Shown here in pieces: positions 9,299 to 17,319 of a stretch of DNA of 60,418 bases (the first letter of the stretch is position 1; every line of letters begins with the position of its first letter). The notes under the pieces were generated by a model that was given only the letters and a program-made list of their open reading frames with translations, was not told the DNA's origin and made no database searches. Made by a program: the position numbers and the translations under genes. The stretch lies in assembly GCA_024102635.1 (NCBI GenBank), contig JAGFJO010000056.1:1-60418 (forward strand), read 5' to 3'. The DNA is from Deltaproteobacteria bacterium (GTDB lineage: Bacteria > Bdellovibrionota_C > UBA2361 > JAGFJO01).

Positions 9299-10273
9299 AT
9301 GATAAAAGTCCGAGATCTTCATAAAACATTTAAAGTTCACGAGAAGCAGGCCGGCATCAAAGGGTCGTTGAAGAGCCTGTTCGCGCGCAAGTGGCGTGAA
9401 GTAAATGCCCTCGACGGTGTATCATTAACGATAGAGCCGGGTGAACTCGTCGGGCTGGTCGGATCGAACGGCGCCGGCAAAACTACTCTAACTAAGATAC
9501 TGTCGGGAGTTATATATCCTACTTCAGGAGAGGTTTCTGTACTCGGCTATGTTCCATGGGAGCGCAAAATAGCTTTCCGGCAGCAGATGTCTCTGGTCAT
9601 GGGACAGAAAAATCAGCTTTGGTGGGATCTCCCTGCTGCAGACTGTTTCTTACTATTGAAGGAGGTATACGAAATACCCGACCAAGCTTACAACCAGCGG
9701 CTTGCCGAGATCTCGGAACTGTTAGAAGTAAAGGATCTTCTCTCCATTCAAGTTAGACGGCTGTCGCTTGGCGAGAGAATGAAAATGGAGTTGATTGCGG
9801 CGCTTCTACATCATCCTAAAGTAGTTTTCCTGGATGAACCGACGATTGGTCTGGATATAACGGCGCAGCGATCGGTACGGCGCTTCTTAAGGGAGTATCA
9901 AACGCGCTACAAGCCAATGATGATTCTTACTTCGCACTATATGCAGGATATCGCGGAGCTTTGCAAACGGGTGGTAGTCATTCGAAAGGGAAAAATAGTG
10001 TATGACGGCGCTCTGGCGAATCTGCGCACACGCTATGAAAATACGCGCCTGGTCGTAGCTACGCTCAAGAACGGCGTTTCTCCATTTGACCACGTCGGAG
10101 ATACGGCTGTTGAATTTAATCCGGAGAACCGTGAGGTACGCGCTCACGTATCAAAGCATTCGATACCGGCTTTCATCAATGCGCTGTTTTCTGCACACGA
10201 GGTTGATGATCTCTCGGTTGAAGGGGAGGATATAAGCACGGTAATCGAACGGGTAATGCGCCATGGGCCTTAA
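9299..10273 (+). CDS. ABC-2 type exporter, ATP-binding subunit
   Basis: A 324-residue ATPase of the NatA/DrrA-like exporter class. Visible motifs are Walker A GSNGAGKTT (about residues 57-65), signature LSLGERMKMEL (variant of LSGGQ), Walker B VVFLDEPTIGLD, and the switch His in LTSHYMQD. An insertion between the first strands and Walker A (KGSLKSLFARKWRE) is typical of ABC-2 exporters whose permeases belong to PF06182. A regulatory extension follows after residue 240. The stop overlaps the first permease by 11 nt, so ATPase and both permeases are translationally coupled. Substrate unknown; the neighbours suggest an envelope glycan or lipid. Confidence 0.93.
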   Translation: MIKVRDLHKTFKVHEKQAGIKGSLKSLFARKWREVNALDGVSLTIEPGELVGLVGSNGAGKTTLTKILSGVIYPTSGEVSVLGYVPWERKIAFRQQMSLVMGQKNQLWWDLPAADCFLLLKEVYEIPDQAYNQRLAEISELLEVKDLLSIQVRRLSLGERMKMELIAALLHHPKVVFLDEPTIGLDITAQRSVRRFLREYQTRYKPMMILTSHYMQDIAELCKRVVVIRKGKIVYDGALANLRTRYENTRLVVATLKNGVSPFDHVGDTAVEFNPENREVRAHVSKHSIPAFINALFSAHEVDDLSVEGEDISTVIERVMRHGP

Positions 10274-11090
10274 GATCGCCGCCCCGCTGCGACATAGCTG
10301 GCTAGTGTTCTCGGCTGAAACTAAGCGCCTTACGGCATATCGCGCGCAGTTCTGGTTTGAGCTGGTGCTATCGTCCATAGTAGAGCTGCTCATCGCGCTC
10401 GCCGTCTGGCGCACGGTTTTCGCTGCAAGTGGCGCAACACAAATTGGGGGCTATACCCTCGAAGGCATGATGCTTTATCTGACGGTTGCAATCTTTTTCG
10501 GACAGGCTACCAAGGGCACAGGAGTTGGAACGTTTCAGCGCGAAGTTTACGACGGAAGCCTTACAAAATACCTAATTTATCCGCTGTCGGTATATAGCTA
10601 CAAACTTGGAACGTTCATGCCTCGCTCGCTGTTCGCGTTAGGACAAATGCTGCTGGCTCTAGCGGGAATTTGGCTGCTTGGATATTGGCCTCCAGAAACA
10701 AGTCTTAGCTTCGAATGGATGATGGCAGGAATCGTATGTTTGTTCTTTTCATGTCTGCTCTATTTCTTTCTGATAATACTTCTTGAATCACTAGCTTTTT
10801 GGGCAGACAACATCTGGGCTCTCTCATATGCACTGCAGATTGCTATTGTATTCTTAAGCGGCAAGGCTGTTCCTCTTGAACTGTTTCCTTCATGGGTTCG
10901 ATCGGTGCTGGAGATCTCTCCCTTTCCCTTTCTGGCATACTTCCCCGCACAGGTTTTTCTGGGCACAATCGATTACCACAACTTCGTGGCCGGGGTGCCG
11001 GTGCTACTCGGCTGGACTGTGGCAGCTTATGCCGGAAGCAGAATAATAATGAGCCGCGGACTGCACAGGTACACTGGAGTCGGCCAATGA
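10263..11090 (+). CDS. ABC-2 type exporter permease (first)
   Basis: 275 residues with about six membrane segments, matching the PF06182 ABC-2 permease family. The N-terminal cytoplasmic helix (FSAETKRLTAYRAQFWFELV) precedes the first membrane span, and GTFQREVYDGSLTKYLIYPLS corresponds to the conserved cytoplasmic segment seen as GELDxxLxRPLxP in the family. It forms the membrane channel as a heterodimer with the next gene. Starts inside the ATPase gene and ends in an ATGA overlap with the second permease. Confidence 0.88.
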   Translation: MGLKIAAPLRHSWLVFSAETKRLTAYRAQFWFELVLSSIVELLIALAVWRTVFAASGATQIGGYTLEGMMLYLTVAIFFGQATKGTGVGTFQREVYDGSLTKYLIYPLSVYSYKLGTFMPRSLFALGQMLLALAGIWLLGYWPPETSLSFEWMMAGIVCLFFSCLLYFFLIILLESLAFWADNIWALSYALQIAIVFLSGKAVPLELFPSWVRSVLEISPFPFLAYFPAQVFLGTIDYHNFVAGVPVLLGWTVAAYAGSRIIMSRGLHRYTGVGQ

Positions 11091-11884
11091 ATTTTTTGAA
11101 GCGTCATTTAAGAACCTATGCTGCGCTTGTGAGGTTTTCCTTGAGCCGGACATTGGAATTCCGGGTCGATTTCTTCTTTCGATTCTTCATGGATTGCATC
11201 TTTTACGCATTAAGCATCGCCTTTTTTGAAGTTTTGTTTCTTCATACCGATCATCTGGGCGGCTGGCAGCGTCATGAGGTTTTGCTGTTCGTCTCGGGCG
11301 GGCTCCTACTGGACGGCGTGTTTATGACGATTATAGCGCGGAACGTTTGGGAGCTCCCCCGCTTGGTAAACAAAGGCGAGCTGGACTTTCAGATTTTGCG
11401 CCCCGTGTCGCCTCTGTTTTTCGTTATGACCCGGCACTTCGAATTTTCATCCCTGATGAATGTTTTCCTGGCGATCGGCATTATGGCTTATGCAGTGAAT
11501 CTTTTTCCGGAGCCGCTATCGGCAGCTCAGCTGGCGGGATTTTTATTTCTGTTAGCCAATGGCTTTATTCTCATGACCGCGATGAGAATGTTTACGGTAC
11601 TCCCGGTCTTCTGGACTCATTCAGATCTAGGATTTCACATGCTTTATATGAGTCTTGAGCAAGTCAGTGAGAGGCCGGAAGTAATTTTCCGCGGCTTGAC
11701 GCACCTGCTTTTCACTACTCTGTTGCCGTTTATAGTCATTACTTCGTTTCCGGCTCGCTGGTTTTTCGGCTCTTTATCATGGTTAGAGTTTTCATACGCG
11801 GTAGCCTTGAGCGTGGGATTCTTCGGCTTAATGGTCTTCATCTGGGGCCGCGGACTGCGGGTGTACAGCTCGGCATCTTCCTAA
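11087..11884 (+). CDS. ABC-2 type exporter permease (second)
   Basis: 265 residues with six membrane segments, PF06182 family. It contains the canonical NKGELDFQILRPVSPLF motif that its partner carries in a weaker form. The ATG at 11087 overlaps the upstream TGA (ATGA), giving tight coupling; the longer frame starting at 10892 is a shadow of the first permease and is rejected. It should pair with the first permease and the ATPase. Convergent with the BioF2-like gene 14 nt downstream. Confidence 0.9.
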   Translation: MNFLKRHLRTYAALVRFSLSRTLEFRVDFFFRFFMDCIFYALSIAFFEVLFLHTDHLGGWQRHEVLLFVSGGLLLDGVFMTIIARNVWELPRLVNKGELDFQILRPVSPLFFVMTRHFEFSSLMNVFLAIGIMAYAVNLFPEPLSAAQLAGFLFLLANGFILMTAMRMFTVLPVFWTHSDLGFHMLYMSLEQVSERPEVIFRGLTHLLFTTLLPFIVITSFPARWFFGSLSWLEFSYAVALSVGFFGLMVFIWGRGLRVYSSASS

Positions 11885-11897
11885 GATCGAATCGATT

Positions 11898-13079
11898 TTA
11901 GAATTCCTGTTCGTCGCCGAAAAATTTCATGCGCACATTGCGAGCCGCGCTGGCAGCTCGAAAACCAAAAGAATGAAGCAAGCGCCCCTTTAGTCCCTTG
12001 CGAAATATATAAAGGTTGGCGTGCTCCCGCACATGCGAGGTCCACACGCATTTCCACTCCATGCGGGGGCCCAGAAAATCGAGCTCCTTTATTCCGCGCT
12101 GCGATAGGTCCGTAATCACGTCCTCCATCAGCAATAGACCCGGTGAGAATTTCCCGTGACGCTCACTATAAGCAATTTTGGGAATGTAGTAATGGTCATC
12201 CATCAATAAGCCGAATTGCATTGCTATCGGCTCATCATTCAAGGTCATTCGGTACATTCGCAGATTCCCGCTACGCGCGGCGCTTTCGGCGACCCCGCGA
12301 TAGAACCTTTCTAGCACCGTATTTCCTTTAATGGCGGAGCCCTTACGCCCCTTCCACCCGGACGCCTCGAGGGTAAAGAACTGATCTACAGCCTGCTGGC
12401 ATTCGTCAGCGATTATATCGACAGTAAGAGCGCCTTGCTTATGAAGCTTGCGCCGCTTGGCCTTCAACCTCGACCTAGTGCCTTCATATTCAGCGGGGCA
12501 GTTAGCGAAGGGGTTGCCCGGATCGGCCGGTATGGGAAGGAAGGGACTTTTTCGTGTGGGCCAAATCCCTACCGGGTAGCCGTCCCGGGCGGCGCTTCGC
12601 AACATCTCCTCGAATGCTCCTCCCTTCGGCACATCCAACGCCTCAATAACCTCCCATAAGCCATCGTCCTTCAATGTCTGCCAGCACCTTTCAATTGCTA
12701 CTTCGCGGTTCTCCTCACCACTGACTAGGTCAAAGCGGCAAGAGTGAATTCCCGAGAGACTGCGTAAAACTCTAGCGGGGATCTTCCTAAGAAACCGCTC
12801 ACTCTCGACAAGAGGCAAGATTGCAATCAACCTGGTGTCGGCTTTGGCCTCTAAAAGCGCTATGGTTGCGTCAGGTTCGAACGCCTCTGCAAAATTCTTG
12901 AACCAATAAGGCTGGAAGAATGGTTGGCGATGGGCCGCAGAGTAGCTGAATGTTTGCCATTCCGTTAAGTATGGCAACAACTGACTAGGCTTAAGCCGCT
13001 CCAAATGGCTGTTCTTGACAGGCTGTGCTGTTTCTGGAGCTGAATAGGCCATGTACATCTGCTGATTCGATGCCGACAT
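11898..13079 (-). CDS. GNAT-fold acetyltransferase, BioF2-like (Acetyltransf_6) family
   Basis: 393 residues. The C-terminal half is a GNAT domain of the BioF2-like type: SRLKAKRRKLHKQG (basic helix), FFTLEASGWKGRKGSAI, GNLRMYRMTLNDEPIAMQFGLL, and the HGKFSPGLLLMEDVI helix that ends in LDFLGP. These proteins are often found in exopolysaccharide and capsule loci and are presumed to acylate or aminoacylate sugars; the substrate here is unknown. The ATG is preceded by AAGGAATTCCA, a reasonable ribosome binding site. Its divergent neighbour is a second GNAT/FemAB-like protein, so the pair probably belongs to one envelope pathway. Confidence 0.82.
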   Translation of the reverse strand: MSASNQQMYMAYSAPETAQPVKNSHLERLKPSQLLPYLTEWQTFSYSAAHRQPFFQPYWFKNFAEAFEPDATIALLEAKADTRLIAILPLVESERFLRKIPARVLRSLSGIHSCRFDLVSGEENREVAIERCWQTLKDDGLWEVIEALDVPKGGAFEEMLRSAARDGYPVGIWPTRKSPFLPIPADPGNPFANCPAEYEGTRSRLKAKRRKLHKQGALTVDIIADECQQAVDQFFTLEASGWKGRKGSAIKGNTVLERFYRGVAESAARSGNLRMYRMTLNDEPIAMQFGLLMDDHYYIPKIAYSERHGKFSPGLLLMEDVITDLSQRGIKELDFLGPRMEWKCVWTSHVREHANLYIFRKGLKGRLLHSFGFRAASAARNVRMKFFGDEQEF

Positions 13080-13294
13080 TGGAATTCCTTGCTTGTGGGA
13101 ATTGGTGAGTTAGGCCCGGTTCCCCTTTTGGGTCGCGGTGATCTAGCTCCAAATAGAGAAGTTGTATCAGTACTAGAGTTGATTAGGGATGAGCCCGATC
13201 ATTGGAGAACGCCCGCCCTCAATTAAAATGTGACGGCCTTCTCAATTTAGAAGCGCACAAGTCTCCATGTAGAAATTACCATAGGATCCTTACG

Positions 13295-14050
13295 ATGATC
13301 ACGATAACGCAGAATAAGTTTGGGGCGTCCGTAAGTGATGTCTTTTTCGCGGCAAGCCCTAACGCTTATCAGGGAGGGGCGGCTGTCTGCTACTTTGTGC
13401 AGTCTGAAACTCCATATCGCGGACTGGCGCCGTTCAAAACTAAATTGATTAACCTTTCTCTGGATGAGGGTGCGCTTTTTGCCGGTATCTCTAGCGGCGC
13501 GCGCTATAAAATAAAGCGTGCTGAAAGAGAGGGGCTCGAACCGCAACTCATTACTTCCCCGGACGAAATGCAGATCAAACAATTTGCCGTCTATTACGAC
13601 GACTTTGCATCGCAAAAAGGCCTCTCTGCTTGTAATCGCAGGAGGCTTGCAGCGCTGAGTAAACTTGATTCGCTGGCCCTATCGTGGGTTAAAGACAAAA
13701 ATCAAAGGGCATTATGCATGCACGCATACATCGTCGATAATGAACTCTTACGCGCGCGGCTCTTGTACTCCGCGTCCCATTTTAGAGCCGAGCAGGATAG
13801 TTCGCAGCGAAACATGATTGGCCGGGCAAACCGTCTGCTTCACTGGCACGAAATTTTGAAATTCAAAGAGCTGGGGTACCGGCACTATGATCTAGGGGGA
13901 GTGGCGGAAGGAGATTCCGATCCACAAAAGGCCGCTATCGCCCGTTTCAAATTAGAATTGGGGGGAGAGCCGGTAACCGAATTTACCGGCTACGTGCCTA
14001 ACTCTGTACTTGGAGGGATTCTCTTGAGGCTTAAACGGGGAATAAGTTGA
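13295..14050 (+). CDS. FemAB/GNAT-like acyltransferase
   Basis: 251 residues. Features shared with FemAB-like and peptidoglycan bridge-forming GNAT proteins are ISSGARYKIKRAEREGL (basic helix), LHWHEILKFKELGYRHYDLGGV, and ARFKLELGGEPVTEFTGY near the C-terminus. The ATG at 13295 has AGGATC nine bases upstream; the frame stays open to a TTG at 13202, but those 31 residues look unstructured and lack a ribosome binding site. The stop overlaps the TTG start of the next gene (TTGA), so the two are co-translated. The acceptor may be a cell-wall peptide or a surface sugar; I cannot decide from sequence. Confidence 0.75.
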   Translation: MITITQNKFGASVSDVFFAASPNAYQGGAAVCYFVQSETPYRGLAPFKTKLINLSLDEGALFAGISSGARYKIKRAEREGLEPQLITSPDEMQIKQFAVYYDDFASQKGLSACNRRRLAALSKLDSLALSWVKDKNQRALCMHAYIVDNELLRARLLYSASHFRAEQDSSQRNMIGRANRLLHWHEILKFKELGYRHYDLGGVAEGDSDPQKAAIARFKLELGGEPVTEFTGYVPNSVLGGILLRLKRGIS

Positions 14051-15057
14051 AAGCACGTTATCTTTTCCGCATGGATGACATTACCCCGACGATGTGTTGG
14101 GACCGTTTCTGGGAGTTGCTGAGAATCTTCAGGCACCACGGCGTCTGCCCACTGATTGGAGTAGTGCCTGACAATCGGGATCCCGCATTAATGTGCCAGC
14201 CTCCGGCGCCGAATTTCTGGGAAGCCATTCGCCGGCTTCAAGAGCAGAAAATCGTCGAAGTGGCGCAGCATGGTTACCGTCATATTCTGCACCCGGCGCC
14301 GGAGTGCTCAATACTTGGCCGCCGATATGGTTTCAAAGAGAAAAGCGAATTTGCCGGGCTCCCTTTGCAAGAGCAGGTCCATCTTATACGGCAAGGCAAA
14401 AAGATACTGAACGCCAATGGAATTTTTACTGAATACTGGTTCGCTCCTTCTCATTCATTTGACATGAATACAATCCTTGCCCTCGAGCAGTGTGGATTTA
14501 AGGCGATCTCAGACGGGATCTCATTAAGTTCTATCCGATGCCGATCAATTGCAAGTGTCCCTCAACAGCTTTCGAGGGCCAAGTGGATGCCGTGCGGAGT
14601 CTTCACGGTATGTCTGCATCCGAATACAATTACCGACAAGGAGCTAGATCGCTTGCAGCGGTTTCTCAATGGCAACAAGCACTTCACCAGGTTTTCCTGC
14701 GAAGTGGCGCTTTGCAAAGCCGATCAAGACGCCTCTCTTACGGACGAAATTTATAGAGTTTCGTATATTTGCTGCTGGGCCTTAAAATCTAATCTCGCAA
14801 ACACCATCCAAAGGACGCAAAGAATGATGAAGGAAACCGTAAAATGGTGGAGTTCCTCGCCTGATCGCATTAACGAAAAAGGTAAGCAGCCGTTCTCGAA
14901 AGAAACAGTCAAATCGCGGGCAGTTTCCGCAATCAGAAGCCGGGAGAACCGCCTTACGGCGGGGAGAAATACCTCCGCCGATTACAGATACCATGTTACA
15001 GGCCCTGCTCTACGCCGGCCAGCCTTTCAGGATGAATCGACCCTGCCCGGGAAATAA
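14047..15057 (+). CDS. DUF2334 polysaccharide-deacetylase-like protein
   Basis: 336 residues. The N-terminal 230 residues match the DUF2334 branch of the NodB/polysaccharide deacetylase fold: YLFRMDDITPTM (paired metal/catalytic Asp at 10-11), the HGYRHI motif around residue 76-81 carrying the metal-binding histidines, and WFAPSHSFD in the middle. The start is TTG overlapping the upstream TGA. Residues from about 270 on are basic, polar and low in hydrophobicity, unlike a folded enzyme tail. No signal peptide, so action is predicted in the cytoplasm, for example on a lipid-linked or nucleotide-linked sugar before export by the nearby ABC system. That role is inference. Confidence 0.75.
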   Translation: MKARYLFRMDDITPTMCWDRFWELLRIFRHHGVCPLIGVVPDNRDPALMCQPPAPNFWEAIRRLQEQKIVEVAQHGYRHILHPAPECSILGRRYGFKEKSEFAGLPLQEQVHLIRQGKKILNANGIFTEYWFAPSHSFDMNTILALEQCGFKAISDGISLSSIRCRSIASVPQQLSRAKWMPCGVFTVCLHPNTITDKELDRLQRFLNGNKHFTRFSCEVALCKADQDASLTDEIYRVSYICCWALKSNLANTIQRTQRMMKETVKWWSSSPDRINEKGKQPFSKETVKSRAVSAIRSRENRLTAGRNTSADYRYHVTGPALRRPAFQDESTLPGK

Positions 15058-15071
15058 TGCCGAGGAAATAA

Positions 15072-15530
15072 TCAAACCCTTTTTATGTGACGGCGATGGA
15101 TGCCGTTTCTTGGATTATGAACAAGGTGCGGCAATGGAATCTCTGCAGGGCTCAAAGTTCCTTCCGGCAGCGACGCATCTTCAAGCGGAGACTGAGACGT
15201 CAAGCCTCTGTATAGCGCAGAGATTTTGTCTATGGCCTCTGGAGGCAGACTTTTATATACACTAAACGCCTTGCCTTTGAACTGCTGACTGCGGGGGAGC
15301 TCTACTTGAAAGCGGCTATTTAATCCTTGCACAGCCGCAACAATGGTCTCCCCTTTAGGATTCCAGTAAAGCTCCATCTGCCGTTTGCCGTCAGCGCTTG
15401 TCCCTTTCCATACGGAGGACCATGCGCGTGGTGGCGTCCATCCTTGCTGCATCATAACGGAATCTACATTGCTGACCGAGGAATTATGGCACAAAGAGCG
15501 GACGTGTAGCAAAGATTTTAGCGGTAGCAT
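15072..15530 (-). CDS. Small protein of unknown function downstream of a Ser/Thr kinase
   Basis: 152 residues; not recognised. The ATG directly follows the kinase stop (TAG then ATG with no spacer), so it is almost certainly co-transcribed and perhaps coupled. The middle (SSVWKGTSADGKRQMELYWN, then GETIVAAVQGLNSRFQVELP) looks like a small beta-rich domain, followed by SVYKSLPPEAIDKISALYRG. The N-terminal 25 residues look unstructured, and an internal ATG ATG at residues 26-27 could be the true start. The C-terminus is basic (HRRHIKRV). Could be a kinase substrate or partner; no direct support. Confidence 0.55.
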   Translation of the reverse strand: MLPLKSLLHVRSLCHNSSVSNVDSVMMQQGWTPPRAWSSVWKGTSADGKRQMELYWNPKGETIVAAVQGLNSRFQVELPRSQQFKGKAFSVYKSLPPEAIDKISALYRGLTSQSPLEDASLPEGTLSPAEIPLPHLVHNPRNGIHRRHIKRV

Positions 15531-16949
15531 CTAAGGAAGATGGCTGTCATCACCTTCTCGCATCCGCCTGGCGTCCTGCATTGATCGTATTATAGTCGCC
15601 TTCGATTCCGCTGGTCCATGAAAGCGCGGAACGCTTTGATCATAGTCATGCACTACAGGGGCGTGTGCCGCGATTGCTGAAACAGGGGCTTCAACGGGCT
15701 TCGCGAGCCTTTCCCATGAGAGCCCGAGCAATGCCGCTAGAACCGCAAAGGCAATTCCTATATTCAAATAAGGTAGCAAGGTGGGGCCACTATTGCGCGG
15801 CAGCGTAGGATCCTCATACTTGGACGTAAGAGCAGTGGATGTTCCTCGTTGCGGGCGGGGAGCCGGAACACCCTCTGTGTCATCGTGGGCGATTACTTTG
15901 CCGCTTGCATCGATGTTGCGATGCACTTCGAATAGGTTTCCCACTAAATGGCGATCGGTAGTTTTTCGGGCACGCTTCTCTTGGGATTGTTCCATTTTCA
16001 GTATCTCCCTCTCTACCTCATCAGCGTTTTGAAAGCGCTGTGCTGGATCTCGGGAAAGGAGCTTCATAGTTATCTCACTTAGCGGTTGCGTGCAGGCCGG
16101 ATTGATTGTGATTGGCGGCTCCGGGTCCATTTCGACCTTCTTAAGAAATAGCTCCGGCAGCGTTGCGTAACAATGTGGAACGCGCCCGGTAAGCAGTTCG
16201 TACATAACAGCGCCCACGGCATACAAATCCGAGCGCAGATCGAAAACTCCTTCCGCGATATACTCGGGTGCAAGGTACAAAGGGGTTCCGACTATTCGGC
16301 CAGCCATGCTGCACTTCATGACACGGGCATCGGTTGAAAGCTTCGCCACTCCCTCAATGCAGCTTCCCTCCTGAGCTTCCGGCAGCTGGTGATTTGCAAT
16401 GCCGAAGTCAGAGATCTTAACCTCCCCTAGCCGGGTGAGCAGTATATTTGATGGCTTCACGTCGCGATGAACAATTCCCGTCTTATGAATTGCCGACATG
16501 CCGCGCAATAGCTGCTTCATTACGCGCACCATTTCCCTCGCGCTAAGGTTTGAACGATCGGCAATTAGCTCCTCGAATGAGGACCCGTCAACCAGCTCCA
16601 TACTATAACCCACAACGGATTCGGTCTGTATGCAGTCATAGAATGCCGCCACATTGGGATGGTTCACCCGCTGGCAAGCAAGCATCTCCTGATGTATGCG
16701 CTTTGATCGTTTATGGTTCTTTAATACAGCGCGTGAAAAGAGCTTCACGGCCACTGCAACATCTGCAAGCATTGAATCGGTGCATTCGTAGACGGTGCCA
16801 AAGGAGCCTTTGCCTAGAAATCGCACCACTGTATATCGGGAAGCGACTTGCTCACCCTCTTTGAGCAGATCTACGGCGTGTAAAGCCGGGCCTTGTGCCA
16901 CAGCGATAGCACAGTTTCGGTGACTTGACATGACTACCTTAGAAGACAA
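15531..16949 (-). CDS. Membrane-anchored Ser/Thr protein kinase (PknB-like Hanks type)
   Basis: 472 residues. The kinase domain spans about residues 39-320 and has all catalytic elements: glycine loop GKGSFG at 46-51, Lys69 in VAVKLF, HRDVKPSN at 161-168, DFG at 181-183, and LAPEY at 227-231. A linker of about 70 polar residues leads to one membrane segment (about 391-411), followed by a short extracytoplasmic tail of about 60 residues with no PASTA repeats. So it is a bacterial receptor-type kinase with a minimal sensor. The gene for a small unknown protein directly abuts its stop. It is probably active; the FHA protein at the window start is a plausible phospho-reader, though about 14 kb away. 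Confidence 0.92.
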   Translation of the reverse strand: MSSKVVMSSHRNCAIAVAQGPALHAVDLLKEGEQVASRYTVVRFLGKGSFGTVYECTDSMLADVAVAVKLFSRAVLKNHKRSKRIHQEMLACQRVNHPNVAAFYDCIQTESVVGYSMELVDGSSFEELIADRSNLSAREMVRVMKQLLRGMSAIHKTGIVHRDVKPSNILLTRLGEVKISDFGIANHQLPEAQEGSCIEGVAKLSTDARVMKCSMAGRIVGTPLYLAPEYIAEGVFDLRSDLYAVGAVMYELLTGRVPHCYATLPELFLKKVEMDPEPPITINPACTQPLSEITMKLLSRDPAQRFQNADEVEREILKMEQSQEKRARKTTDRHLVGNLFEVHRNIDASGKVIAHDDTEGVPAPRPQRGTSTALTSKYEDPTLPRNSGPTLLPYLNIGIAFAVLAALLGLSWERLAKPVEAPVSAIAAHAPVVHDYDQSVPRFHGPAESKATIIRSMQDARRMREGDDSHLP

Positions 16950-17031
16950 AACCTTCCGTTTACGGGTTATACAGAGGTTATGCTCATTTAGCAGAACAAA
17001 GATGCTTTAGAGGTCCCCGATGCGCGTGGAA

Positions 17032-17319
17032 TTATCGCAAAATCTCGAATCCATTAAGCTGGTTAGGGGCCGTGCGACACTCACTCTCTACCTGGTCGAC
17101 TATGGCGTATGTTGGGCCCGTTTTAAGCTCTTCCAACATCTCTTGCAAAACTTCTTGCTCTCCTTGAAGTATCGCTTCCACCGAGCCGTCCGCGCAGTTT
17201 TGCACCCACCCGCAAAGGCCCTTTCCTTTGGCGGTACGGGCTGTCCATGCACGGAACCCCACCCCCTGCACGGTACCGAAAATCTTCACATGAAGTTCCA
17301 TCACTGCCGAAGCTGTCAC
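17032..17319 (-). CDS. acyP: Acylphosphatase
   Basis: 95 residues. Hydrolyses carboxyl-phosphate bonds of acylphosphates in the cytoplasm. The active-site loop FGTVQGVGFR (phosphate-binding, catalytic Arg) and the GWVQNCADGSVE motif with catalytic Asn are both intact. The GTG start overlaps the pheT stop codon (GTGA), so it is the last gene of a pheS-pheT-acyP operon. A functional link to PheRS is not established; it is probably positional. Length is normal for the family. Confidence 0.93.
   Translation of the reverse strand: MTASAVMELHVKIFGTVQGVGFRAWTARTAKGKGLCGWVQNCADGSVEAILQGEQEVLQEMLEELKTGPTYAIVDQVESECRTAPNQLNGFEILR

Noticed and set aside
10892..11086. Upstream extension of the second ABC permease
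   Set aside because: Lies wholly inside the first permease in another frame and encodes non-membrane, low-quality sequence; ATG at 11087 with ATGA overlap fits the family.
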